NCBI GenBank assembly: GCA_040377825.1
Contig: JBEINZ010000142.1
Location: 1 to 8,391, forward strand
Source: JBEINZ01 sp040377825
GTDB taxonomy: Bacteria > Pseudomonadota > Alphaproteobacteria > Rhizobiales > Ancalomicrobiaceae
Reading direction: 5' to 3'
DNA: 8,391 nt
Part shown: positions 1 to 7,524 of the stretch, one piece after another
How positions within the stretch are numbered: position 1 is the first letter of the stretch
Layout: each line of letters opens with the position of its first letter
Position numbers and translations under genes: made by a program
Notes under the pieces: model-generated
The model's input: only the letters and a program-made list of their open reading frames with translations
Told to the model about the DNA's origin: nothing
The model's database searches: none

Positions 1-31
1 GCAGACGCCAGTACCAGTCAGATAACCCTCG

Positions 32-55
32 ACCTTCAACGCAAGAATTGAAGGT
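32..55. other. Inverted repeat (hairpin) upstream of the chemoreceptor gene
   Basis: ACCTTCAA at 32-39 and TTGAAGGT at 48-55 are perfect 8-base inverted repeats around an 8-base loop. An open frame entering from the left edge in frame 1 ends at TGA 49-51 inside the right arm, so this could be the weak terminator of an upstream gene. The sequence after it is AT-rich but has no clean T-run. An operator for the chemoreceptor gene is the other possibility. The sequence does not choose between them. Confidence 0.35.
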
Positions 56-98
56 AATTATTTACTTTCACTCCGTAATCTTAGTAAGTCAGCGGGTT

Positions 99-103
99 GG
101 AGG
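99..103 (+). promoter_or_regulatory. Ribosome binding site deciding the chemoreceptor start
   Basis: GGAGG lies 7 bases before ATG 111. It favours that ATG over the in-frame TTG at 48, which has no comparable site and would add 21 residues ahead of the first membrane helix. A second possible start, ATG 126, has a weaker AGGA at 116-119. Confidence 0.75.
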
Positions 104-110
104 AAATATC

Positions 111-1853
111 ATGTCAGGATCAAGGATGATTTATTCACTGAGATTTCAAATGAATATTCTAGCTGCTTTAGCCATTCTGGGCGTGATCGTTTTGGGTGTC
201 ACCACAGTCATTAACTCAAACATAACGATAAACAACAATAGATCGATATCAGCCGAGTACGCAACCTTACGAAAGGACGCGATTCCACTCGTATTGCTGG
301 CAAAAGATATTCAGACGAACGTCATACAGGTTCAACAATATGTTCAAGACTACGCCTCTACTCGCGGACTCGATGGGCTCGACGACGGACTTGTCGAAGC
401 GGAAAACCACGCGAAATCATTCGCCAAAAACATCTCGGCCGTCATCGCAATCGGGAAGGATCTCGCTGAGCCGTCGATCATCGAACGCGCGCAATCCGTC
501 GAACAGAGCTTCGGCCCCTATTTTGCCGAAGGCGTGAAGATGGCAACCGTATATGCAAAGCAAGGCACGAAGGAAGGCAACGCAATGATGTCGGCCTTCG
601 ATGAAAAGTCGGACCGACTTCAGGCCGAAATCAAAAAGCTGATCGAGCAAGTCGACACTAGCATACAACACCATGACGTTAAGATCGACTCCGCGATCTC
701 GACATCGCTCGAAACGGGGAAATCGACCTATAATACAACGATCGTTCTTGGAAGCCTGAGTGGCCTTGCTGTCCTGATTTTCTCCTTGTGCCTTATCGTC
801 CGCGTACTTCGGCCGCTGGAGCAAATGCGGGCCTCCATGGCGCAAATGGCGGACGGAGATATAGGTCACAAGATCGATTACGCGAACCAGAAAGACGAAA
901 TCGGCAGCATGGCGCGAACCCTGAAGGTATTCCGCGACGCCATCGCAACCAGTCAGCAGGTTGAGACGGAGCGTCTTGAAGCGACACAGCGCCAAGCGGA
1001 CGCCCGTCGGCAAGCCATGTCCGATCTCGCCGAGGCGCTGGAGCGTTCGGTCATCGGAATTGCCGATGCCGTTCGTGCTACTGCCGGCACCGTAGAGAGC
1101 AATGCCGATGCGATGCTCCGTCTCGCGGACGAAACCGCCCGCCAAGCTGGACGCGCGAGCCATTCGTCCGAAGAATCCTCGCAAACCGTTGCCACTGTAT
1201 CCGCCGCAACCGAGGAACTCAGCCAGTCCGTTGGCGAGGTCGCCGCGTTTGTTGGGCGATCAAAGGCGATGGCGGTTCGGGCGGTTGGCGAAGTCGATCA
1301 GGTCGGGACCCTGGTCACGACGCTTGGAACCGCCACGGGGCGGATCTCCGACATTATAGGAATGATCCAGGCCATCGCCGCGCAGACGAATCTACTTGCC
1401 CTCAACGCAACGATTGAAGCCGCGCGCGCGGGGGAAGCGGGGCGTGGGTTTGCCATCGTTGCCCAGGAGGTGAAGCAACTCGCCGCGCAGACATCGAAAG
1501 CGACCGAGGACATTTCGACCCAAATCGGCGCCGTTCAAGCCGCGACCGGCGATGTCGTGAGCTCCATCGGCGCGGTCACGCGCACCATCAGCGAAGTCCG
1601 CGAGATCTCCGAGCGGATTGCCAATGCCACGGAGGAGCAGCGCTCCGCCACGGCCGAAATCGCGCGCAGCGTAACCGAGGCGGCTGACGGAGCGAGCACG
1701 ATTTCCAGCAGTGTCGCGGCCGTTTCCGATGCTACGAAAGACACCGCAAACAAGGCTCAGGACCTGAAGGCCGCGTCCACGGAACTGAACCGCCAGTCAG
1801 AGAACCTGAAGTCCTCTTTCGAGCAGTTCCTCCATGAAGTCCGCGCCGCGTGA
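111..1853 (+). CDS. Methyl-accepting chemotaxis protein (transmembrane chemoreceptor)
   Basis: This is a 580-residue inner-membrane chemoreceptor that senses a periplasmic signal and controls CheA through CheW. A short cytoplasmic N-terminus is followed by TM1 (about 14-34), a helical periplasmic sensor (about 35-208), TM2 (about 211-230), a HAMP domain (about 231-285, with RPL at 234-236 and DEIG at 262-265) and a long coiled-coil signalling domain (about 320-565). The conserved hairpin tip is plain: TNLLALNATIEAARAG at 426-441, then EAGRGFAIVAQEV. The sensor contains STRGLDGLDDG followed by an EAE stretch, a pattern I recall from other proteobacterial four-helix-bundle-type receptors; its ligand is unknown. 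The tail ends EVRAA and lacks an NWETF-like CheR/CheB tether. The gene stands alone with no che genes in view. Its first 250 bases are about 41% GC against 65-70% downstream. Family assignment is secure; the ligand is not predictable. Confidence 0.96.
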   Translation: MSGSRMIYSLRFQMNILAALAILGVIVLGVTTVINSNITINNNRSISAEYATLRKDAIPLVLLAKDIQTNVIQVQQYVQDYASTRGLDGLDDGLVEAENHAKSFAKNISAVIAIGKDLAEPSIIERAQSVEQSFGPYFAEGVKMATVYAKQGTKEGNAMMSAFDEKSDRLQAEIKKLIEQVDTSIQHHDVKIDSAISTSLETGKSTYNTTIVLGSLSGLAVLIFSLCLIVRVLRPLEQMRASMAQMADGDIGHKIDYANQKDEIGSMARTLKVFRDAIATSQQVETERLEATQRQADARRQAMSDLAEALERSVIGIADAVRATAGTVESNADAMLRLADETARQAGRASHSSEESSQTVATVSAATEELSQSVGEVAAFVGRSKAMAVRAVGEVDQVGTLVTTLGTATGRISDIIGMIQAIAAQTNLLALNATIEAARAGEAGRGFAIVAQEVKQLAAQTSKATEDISTQIGAVQAATGDVVSSIGAVTRTISEVREISERIANATEEQRSATAEIARSVTEAADGASTISSSVAAVSDATKDTANKAQDLKAASTELNRQSENLKSSFEQFLHEVRAA

Positions 1854-1862
1854 GGCGGACTT
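1837..1862. terminator. Candidate hairpin terminator between convergent genes
   Basis: AAGTCCGC at 1837-1844 pairs perfectly with GCGGACTT at 1855-1862 around a 10-base loop. The hairpin contains the chemoreceptor stop codon (1851-1853) and ends 10 bases from the stop of the opposing TPR gene. Its position in an 18-base convergent gap suggests a shared bidirectional terminator. Neither side has a strong U-tract, so intrinsic termination is not certain. Confidence 0.4.
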
Positions 1863-1871
1863 AACTTCGAC

Positions 1872-3656
1872 CTACTGAGGCGACGGTACCTTTGCCGGCT
1901 CGGCCGCGCTCGCGGACGGCGCGGTCGGTTCGTCGCGCAAGCCGTTCTTCAGTTTCTTCTCGATACGGACGAGATCCTCTGGCTCCGGCTTCAGATCGCG
2001 GGCGTGCGACCATTGGAACGAGGCTTCGAGCTCCCGCCCGACCTTCCAATAGGCGTCGCCTAGATGGTCGTTGATGACCGGATCGCTCGGGCGTAACAAG
2101 ACCGCCCGCTCCAGTTCCCGCGTCGCATCCTCGTAGCGGCCGAGCTTGTAATAGGCCCACCCCAAACTATCGACGATATAACCGTCGTCAGGCTTCAACT
2201 CGACCGCTTGCTTCACAAGGTCGAGCCCTTTTTCCAGGTTCACGCCCATGTCGATCCAGGTATAGCCGAGATAATTGAGGACATGCGCCTCGTTGGGGTT
2301 TAGCTCCAACGCCTTGTAGAAATCCGCTTCCGCCTTCGGCCACTGTTTCGAGCGTTCGTAAGAAATGCCGCGATAGTAAAACAGCGACCAATCGTTCTTC
2401 TGCGGCGGACCGATCAAGGCGACGGCCTTGGAATAGACCTCGGCGGCCTCGGTAAACTGCTTGTTCGCGCGCAAAACGTCGCCGAGCGCCATGACGGCGT
2501 CAACATCCCTAGGATTCTTGTCGATGCTCGCCTGAAGATGCTGGCGCGCTTCGTCGTACTTCGATAGGACGTTGTAGTATCGACCAATTTGAATATCGAC
2601 CATGCCTCGGATCTTCGAATCGGCCGGGATCTTTTCCAGCAACTCGATCGACTGTTCGTAGTGCTTCAGCTGACCTTGCAGGGTCGCGAGAGTTACGAGG
2701 GGCAGTTCAGCCTTGGGATCGAGCCAAAGCGAGAGATTGATATAGATGGCCGCCCGTTCCTCGCCGCCATCGCGTCCAACGGCCGCGCCGAGGCCGTACA
2801 GCAACTCGGATGCGCCTTCTTGCGCGTTGTCCACGAGCGGCGCCGGAGCAACGCCGGACACGATTTCAGCACGCGTCGCGGCAATCAGCGGATGGTCGGG
2901 GATGACCTTCTCGAAATTGTCAAGGAGCCCCGCGGCTTCCATGGATTTTCCCGCTCGAGCGAGCGCGCGCGCCGCGGCGTCGGTGACGCGGAGCGCGTTC
3001 GGATCGGACTTATATGCCGCGCCGAGCCGCTTGCCAGCCTCGGCCTTCCGATTGGTCACTTCGGCGATCAGGCCAGAGTGGAAACTCTTGAAAACGCCGT
3101 ACCAATCCGGCCCCGCGAGCCGATCGACGATACGGAATGCCTGATCGGCGTCGCCCTGCCCCGCGAAGGCCCATGCTGTCAGGATGCCGGCGGTCAGATC
3201 GGTCAGCGGACGGACCGGCATTTGGGCAAACTGCGCACGGGCGCGTTCGAACTGTCCACGCTTCAAGGCATCCACGCCGAGAACCAACCGGGCGATCTCG
3301 TTGCCCTTGTCCCGTTGCAAGATACGCTCGGCGAGCGGCAAGGCATCCTTGATGCGCCCGTCCGCAACGAGAAGAAGGAACGTGCGCTCGATCAGAAACG
3401 GACTATTGGGATCGGCAGCAAGGGCGTTACGATAGTAGGACGCCGCGTTCTCGAAATCCTTCATCGAAAAATAGGCCGAATGCCCCGCTAGGTAGCTGCC
3501 GGAGAAGGTTCCGAGATATCCGCCCGGTGGAAGATCTTGCGGGGATTTGGCCGAAACCGGCGAAAGACCAAGGGCGCCGAGCGCCGTTACGGCGAAAACC
3601 AGCAAGGACGCCCGACGCTTTAGCGACAGGCGGTACGTCGAAGTCAATCGGATCAT
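1872..3656 (-). CDS. Exported tetratricopeptide-repeat protein
   Basis: This 594-residue protein probably acts as a scaffold in the periplasm or at the envelope. The N-terminus has a basic stretch (KRR at 13-15), a hydrophobic segment (about 17-34) and a VSA-K site suggesting signal-peptidase I cleavage after Ala36. The rest is mostly helix-turn-helix TPR units. The clearest are at about 387-412, 425-457, 458-490, 491-523 and 524-557; more degenerate units start near 55. The segments LNYLGYTWIDMG (460-471) and DGYIVDSLGW (491-500) are typical of a family of large proteobacterial TPR proteins of unknown partner. A Lys-rich stretch (about 563-570) precedes a low-complexity Ala/Pro tail (about 575-594). 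The start is ATG 3656, supported by GGAG 8 bases upstream and by the signal peptide. TPRs bind other proteins, so the specific function cannot be read from sequence. Confidence 0.92.
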   Translation of the reverse strand: MIRLTSTYRLSLKRRASLLVFAVTALGALGLSPVSAKSPQDLPPGGYLGTFSGSYLAGHSAYFSMKDFENAASYYRNALAADPNSPFLIERTFLLLVADGRIKDALPLAERILQRDKGNEIARLVLGVDALKRGQFERARAQFAQMPVRPLTDLTAGILTAWAFAGQGDADQAFRIVDRLAGPDWYGVFKSFHSGLIAEVTNRKAEAGKRLGAAYKSDPNALRVTDAAARALARAGKSMEAAGLLDNFEKVIPDHPLIAATRAEIVSGVAPAPLVDNAQEGASELLYGLGAAVGRDGGEERAAIYINLSLWLDPKAELPLVTLATLQGQLKHYEQSIELLEKIPADSKIRGMVDIQIGRYYNVLSKYDEARQHLQASIDKNPRDVDAVMALGDVLRANKQFTEAAEVYSKAVALIGPPQKNDWSLFYYRGISYERSKQWPKAEADFYKALELNPNEAHVLNYLGYTWIDMGVNLEKGLDLVKQAVELKPDDGYIVDSLGWAYYKLGRYEDATRELERAVLLRPSDPVINDHLGDAYWKVGRELEASFQWSHARDLKPEPEDLVRIEKKLKNGLRDEPTAPSASAAEPAKVPSPQ

Positions 3657-3664
3657 CAGGCGTG

Positions 3665-3668
3665 CTCC
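3665..3668 (-). promoter_or_regulatory. Ribosome binding site of the TPR gene
   Basis: GGAG on the minus strand lies 8 bases before the ATG at 3656. It supports the start that includes the full signal peptide. Confidence 0.6.
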
Positions 3669-3864
3669 GGATACGGGAACGATCCCGCTTTGTTTCGCGC
3701 GGAAGGATGGCGCTTTTACGCTCGCTTGTGAAGTTCCGATTTTGTCCAGACCCGATTCATCGAACGATTGCGCGGCGTCCCCCCCCGATCACATTGCACT
3801 TTAGGCTTGCTTGCCCGTCCACCATGTCGCATTGCAGCATGAGTTGGGCGGGCCGCGCTCTTGC

Positions 3865-3868
3865 GGAG
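3865..3868 (+). promoter_or_regulatory. Ribosome binding site deciding the ppdK start
   Basis: GGAG is 6 bases before ATG 3875, where the protein begins MAKWIYRFGDG, matching the usual PPDK N-terminus. The frame is open upstream to 3527 and contains ATG 3824, but the extra residues do not match the family. Confidence 0.75.
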
Positions 3869-3874
3869 ACATCG

Positions 3875-6562
3875 ATGGCGAAGTGGATCTACAGATTTGG
3901 CGACGGCGCAGCCGAGGGCGCAGCCTCGATGAAGGAGCTGCTTGGCGGCAAGGGGGCGAATCTCGCGGAAATGTGCGCGCTCGGACTTCCGGTACCGCCA
4001 GGCTTCACCATCTCGACCGCGGTCTGCGCCTCTTTCACGCAGCATGGCGGGACCTATCCGGAAGGACTGGAGACCGAGGTGGAAGCCGCGCTCGCCCATG
4101 TCGGCGCGATCGCCGGGCGAACGTTCGGCGACGCGGCAAATCCGCTACTCGTGTCGGTGCGGTCCGGCGCGCGCGCGTCCATGCCCGGCATGATGGACAC
4201 GGTGCTCAATCTCGGCCTCAACGATGCATCCGTTCTTTCACTCTCCGAAGCATCGGGCGACGCGCGCTTCGCCTATGACAGCTATCGCCGCTTTATTCAA
4301 ATGTATTCGAACGTCGTTTTCGGCATCGAGCACCACGACTTTGAGGAACTCCTCGAGGCATACAAGGACGAAAACGGCTATAGCCTCGACACCGATCTGA
4401 TGGCGGAGGATTGGCGGGCCCTGATCGATCAGTACCACGGGTTGGTCACGCTCGAACTTGGCCGGCCGTTTCCGCAAGATCCGCGCGAACAGCTTTGGGG
4501 CGCGATCGGCGCGGTGTTCGGATCATGGATGAACGCGCGGGCGGTCACCTATCGCAAGCTCCACGACATCCCCGAAAACTGGGGCACGGCCGTCAATATC
4601 CAGGCCATGGTTTTCGGCAACATGGGCGAGACCTCCGCGACCGGCGTTGCCTTCACGCGCAACCCTTCAACCGGAGAGCACGCGCTTTACGGCGAGTTCC
4701 TGGTCAACGCGCAGGGCGAGGACGTCGTGGCGGGGATCCGGACGCCGCAAGATCTGACCGAGGTCGCCCGCTACGCCACCGGTTCCGACCGCCCCTCGTT
4801 GGAAGCCTTGATGCCCACTGCCTTCGCGCAGTTCGTCGAGATCTGCAATCGGCTGGAGCGACACTACCGCGACATGCAAGACGTCGAATTCACCATCGAG
4901 CGCGGCAAGCTGTGGATGCTGCAGACCCGTTCCGGCAAACGGACGACCATGGCGGCGTTGAAGATCGCGGTCGACATGGCGGACGAAGGCCTCATCGATC
5001 GCGCCGAGGCGATCATCAGGATCGATCCGGCCGGCCTCGACCAACTCCTGCACCCGACCATCGACCCTTCCGCCGCGCGCACGGTTCTCGCCACGGGCCT
5101 CCCCGCCTCGCCGGGCGCGGCTTCCGGGGAAATCGTGTTCAACTCCGAGGAGGCCGTCCTCGCGCGGCAGAGCGGGCGCAAGGTCATCCTCGTTCGCATC
5201 GAAACGAGCCCCGAAGACATCCACGGCATGCACGCGGCAGAAGGCATCCTCACCACGCGCGGCGGAATGACCAGCCACGCGGCCGTGGTCGCGCGCGGCA
5301 TGGGCAAGCCCTGCGTGTCCGGCGCCGGCACGGTCCGGGTCGACTACGCCGCCGAAACGCTATCGGCAGCCGGCTTGCGGCTGAAGCGCGGCGATGTGAT
5401 CACCATCGATGGCACGACAGGGCAGGTGTTGAAGGGCGTCGTTGCGATGCGCCAGCCGTCGCTTTCGGGAGATTTCGCCACGCTGATGGACTGGGCGGAC
5501 GGCTTTCGTCGCATGAAGGTGCGTGCCAATGCCGAAACGCCGTCGGACGCCCGTGTCGCGGTCGGCTTCGGCGCGGAAGGGATCGGGCTCAGCCGCACCG
5601 AACATATGTTTTTTGAGGAAGGCCGCATCGTCGCCGTCCGCGAGATGATCCTGGCCGATGACGAGCGCGGACGGCGCGCCGCGCTGGCCAAGCTTCTACC
5701 CATGCAGCGGGGGGATTTCGTCGAACTGTTTTCGATCATGCGCGGGCTTCCCGTGACGATCCGGCTGCTCGATCCGCCGCTTCACGAATTCCTGCCGAAG
5801 AAGGCGAACGATATCGCGGAGGTCGCGGCCGCACTCGGCGTGCATCCGGAGAAACTGCGCGAGCGAGCCGAGGCCCTGCATGAATTCAATCCCATGCTCG
5901 GCTTTCGCGGCTGCCGGCTGGCGATCCAATATCCGGAAATCGCGGAAATGCAGGCGCGCGCCATCTTCGAGGCGGCGGTGGAGACTGCCAAGTCGAGCGG
6001 TGAGCCGGTCGTGCCGGAGATCATGGTTCCGCTCGTCGCCATGCGCGCGGAGTTCGACATGGTCAAAGGCCGCATTGACGCCATGGCCGAGGCAGTTCAG
6101 CGCGAAACCGGCCAAAATATCACCTATCAGGTCGGCACGATGATCGAGTTGCCCCGCGCCTGCCTGATCGCGGGATCGATCGCGGACGCGGCCACGTTCT
6201 TCTCGTTTGGCACCAACGATCTGACGCAAGCCACCTTCGGCCTCTCGCGCGACGACGCGGCGCAGTTCCTCGGCCGCTACATCCAGCGCGGCATCCTGGA
6301 ACAAGACCCATTCGTTTCGCTCGACCAAACGGGTGTCGGCGAATTGGTCCGCATCGGCTGCGAGCGCGGGCGCGCGGTCCGGCCGGACATCAAGCTCGGC
6401 ATTTGCGGCGAGCACGGCGGCGATCCGGCGTCGATCCATTTCTGCGAAACGGTCGGGCTCGACTACGTGTCCTGTTCGCCCTTCCGCGTTCCCATCGCGC
6501 GGCTAGCGGCAGCGCAGGCCGCGATCAAAGCGAGGCGAAATCTTTCGTCACCGGTTCCATGA
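3875..6562 (+). CDS. ppdK: Pyruvate, phosphate dikinase
   Basis: This cytosolic enzyme interconverts pyruvate + ATP + Pi and PEP + AMP + PPi through a phosphohistidine intermediate. At 895 residues it has normal length for the family (about 870-900). The N-terminal ATP-grasp domain (about 1-355) carries LLGGKGANLAEM (Lys26), SVRSGARASMPGMMDT (Arg96) and LQTRSGKRT (Arg352). The swivelling phosphohistidine domain (about 390-520) carries GGMTSHAAVVARGMG with catalytic His468. The C-terminal TIM-barrel PEP/pyruvate domain (about 545-890) carries GLSRTEHMFF (Arg574), IRLLDPPLHEFLP (Arg630), MIELPRACLIAG and GICGEHGGDP with catalytic Cys844. All expected catalytic residues are present, so the enzyme should be active. 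Thr466, two residues before the catalytic His, is the position phosphorylated by PPDK regulatory proteins in plants and some bacteria; no regulator gene is in view. The product is separable from PEP synthase (PpsA) by domain order and length. The stop overlaps the meaB start, suggesting an operon. Confidence 0.98.
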   Translation: MAKWIYRFGDGAAEGAASMKELLGGKGANLAEMCALGLPVPPGFTISTAVCASFTQHGGTYPEGLETEVEAALAHVGAIAGRTFGDAANPLLVSVRSGARASMPGMMDTVLNLGLNDASVLSLSEASGDARFAYDSYRRFIQMYSNVVFGIEHHDFEELLEAYKDENGYSLDTDLMAEDWRALIDQYHGLVTLELGRPFPQDPREQLWGAIGAVFGSWMNARAVTYRKLHDIPENWGTAVNIQAMVFGNMGETSATGVAFTRNPSTGEHALYGEFLVNAQGEDVVAGIRTPQDLTEVARYATGSDRPSLEALMPTAFAQFVEICNRLERHYRDMQDVEFTIERGKLWMLQTRSGKRTTMAALKIAVDMADEGLIDRAEAIIRIDPAGLDQLLHPTIDPSAARTVLATGLPASPGAASGEIVFNSEEAVLARQSGRKVILVRIETSPEDIHGMHAAEGILTTRGGMTSHAAVVARGMGKPCVSGAGTVRVDYAAETLSAAGLRLKRGDVITIDGTTGQVLKGVVAMRQPSLSGDFATLMDWADGFRRMKVRANAETPSDARVAVGFGAEGIGLSRTEHMFFEEGRIVAVREMILADDERGRRAALAKLLPMQRGDFVELFSIMRGLPVTIRLLDPPLHEFLPKKANDIAEVAAALGVHPEKLRERAEALHEFNPMLGFRGCRLAIQYPEIAEMQARAIFEAAVETAKSSGEPVVPEIMVPLVAMRAEFDMVKGRIDAMAEAVQRETGQNITYQVGTMIELPRACLIAGSIADAATFFSFGTNDLTQATFGLSRDDAAQFLGRYIQRGILEQDPFVSLDQTGVGELVRIGCERGRAVRPDIKLGICGEHGGDPASIHFCETVGLDYVSCSPFRVPIARLAAAQAAIKARRNLSSPVP

Positions 6563-7524
6563 CCCATACCGTCCCAACTCTCGAAGCGCTAGGGCACGGC
6601 GGTAAAGCGGCAATCGCTCGCGCGCTGACGCTGATTGAGACGGCCGAAGGGACGGCGGAGCTTGTCGCCCTACTGGATCACGCGGCCGCCGAACCGCGGG
6701 GCTTGGTCCTCGGCCTCACCGGCCCGCCCGGGGTCGGCAAGTCGACGCTGACGAAGGCACTGATCCAGCGCACGCGCGCGGCCGGGCAAACCATCGCCGT
6801 GGTCGCGGTCGATCCCTCCTCGCGGATCTCCGGCGGCGCATTGTTGGGGGACCGCACGCGGCTAAGCACGGATTCGGACGATACCGGCGTTTTCGTCCGT
6901 TCGATGGCCGCGCGCGACCGGCTCGGCGGGCTATCCGACCATGCGGTCGCGTCGATCGTGCTGATGCGCGCGCTCTATGATCGGGTCATCGTGGAGACCG
7001 TCGGCATCGGCCAATCGGAGGCCGACATTGCTCATGTGGCGGACACGGTGCTGCTCCTTATCCAGCCGGGATCTGGCGATTCGCTGCAGTTCATGAAAGC
7101 CGGCGTCATGGAATTGCCGGACATTGTAGCCGTCACCAAGGCGGACATGGGCGATGCCGCGCGCCGGGCGGAAGCCAACGTCGAGGGCGCCTTGGCGCTC
7201 GGCCATGCCGGCCAAGGCGCGTTCAAGCCGCGCGTTATTCGGCTTTCCGCCACGACAGGCGCCGGCCTCGACGACCTCGACGACGCGTTTACGACTCATG
7301 CGGTTTGGCTCGCGCTCTGTGGACGGCTGACCTCGCGCCGCGCGCTACAAGCTCGTCGATGGATCGAAGACGCAATCCGCGCCCGCCACGGCAGCCGCGG
7401 CCTCGCCGCGATCGCGCCAAAAATCACACAGGGGGCAACAGTTGAGCCGTTTGCCACGATAGCCCGACTTTCGGCGGACCTCGATGCGCGGCTGGAATAT
7501 TTGCACCGCGAGCCAAGCCCTTAA
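6559..7524 (+). CDS. meaB: MeaB/ArgK-type P-loop GTPase, methylmalonyl-CoA mutase chaperone
   Basis: This 321-residue G3E-family GTPase is expected to gate B12 cofactor loading and protect adenosylcobalamin-dependent methylmalonyl-CoA mutase (or a related acyl-CoA mutase) from inactivation. Visible motifs in order are the P-loop GPPGVGKST (55-63), the family signature VDPSSRISGGALLGDRTRL, FVRSMAARDRLGGLS, the Walker B/switch segment ETVGIGQSE (146-154), QPGSGDSLQFMKAGVMELPD, the guanine-specificity motif TKAD (193-196) and a SATTGAGL G5-like segment (230-237). The C-terminal helices probably form the dimer arm. The ATG at 6559 shares ATGA with the ppdK stop, and no independent promoter is apparent, so translational coupling is likely. 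An in-frame opening back to 6403 lies inside ppdK and is not used. Old database names call this family ArgK, a lysine/arginine/ornithine transport kinase; that role is not supported. The partner mutase is not in the window. Confidence 0.96.
   Translation: MTHTVPTLEALGHGGKAAIARALTLIETAEGTAELVALLDHAAAEPRGLVLGLTGPPGVGKSTLTKALIQRTRAAGQTIAVVAVDPSSRISGGALLGDRTRLSTDSDDTGVFVRSMAARDRLGGLSDHAVASIVLMRALYDRVIVETVGIGQSEADIAHVADTVLLLIQPGSGDSLQFMKAGVMELPDIVAVTKADMGDAARRAEANVEGALALGHAGQGAFKPRVIRLSATTGAGLDDLDDAFTTHAVWLALCGRLTSRRALQARRWIEDAIRARHGSRGLAAIAPKITQGATVEPFATIARLSADLDARLEYLHREPSP

Larger units (their letters stand above)
3657..3874. promoter_or_regulatory. Divergent intergenic region serving the TPR gene and ppdK
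   Basis: This 218-base region separates the two divergent starts and must hold the promoters of both units. I could not fix a convincing -35/-10 pair for either direction. Visible elements are a small GC hairpin in the TPR leader (CGGGA 3674-3678 with TCCCG 3683-3687), an uninterrupted C8 run at 3779-3786, and CATTGCA repeated at 3792-3798 and 3830-3836. The ppdK reading frame stays open through the whole region, but nothing there resembles the PPDK family, so I treat it as non-coding. Confidence 0.55.

Noticed and set aside
1..51. Possible tail of an upstream gene (16 codons then TGA at 49-51)
   Set aside because: It is too short to recognise or to show coding bias. I note it only as a possible reason for the hairpin at 32-55.
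417..1184. 255-codon open frame antisense to the chemoreceptor
   Set aside because: It lies opposite the sensor, HAMP and early signalling region with no motif of its own. The sense gene explains the sequence.
2589..3491. 300-codon open frame on the plus strand opposite the TPR gene
   Set aside because: It lies wholly antisense to a gene with clear TPR repeats and a signal peptide. Its composition looks like a mirror of GC-rich codons and it shows no recognisable motif.
3527..3874. 116-residue N-terminal extension of ppdK
   Set aside because: The frame is open only because stops are rare in GC-rich DNA. The extension overlaps the start of the divergent TPR gene, is unlike PPDK, and a good ribosome site sits at the MAKW start.
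4411..5616. 401-codon open frame in another frame of ppdK
   Set aside because: The product is extremely rich in Arg, Gly and His, as expected for an out-of-frame reading of GC-rich DNA, and the true frame carries all PPDK motifs.
5696..6439. 247-codon open frame antisense to the 3' part of ppdK
   Set aside because: It is a shadow of a conserved catalytic region, and its Arg/Asp/Leu-rich composition is typical of antisense GC-rich frames.
6403..6558. 52-residue N-terminal extension of meaB
   Set aside because: It would lie inside the ppdK GEHGGDP region. The ATGA overlap gives a natural start and normal MeaB length.
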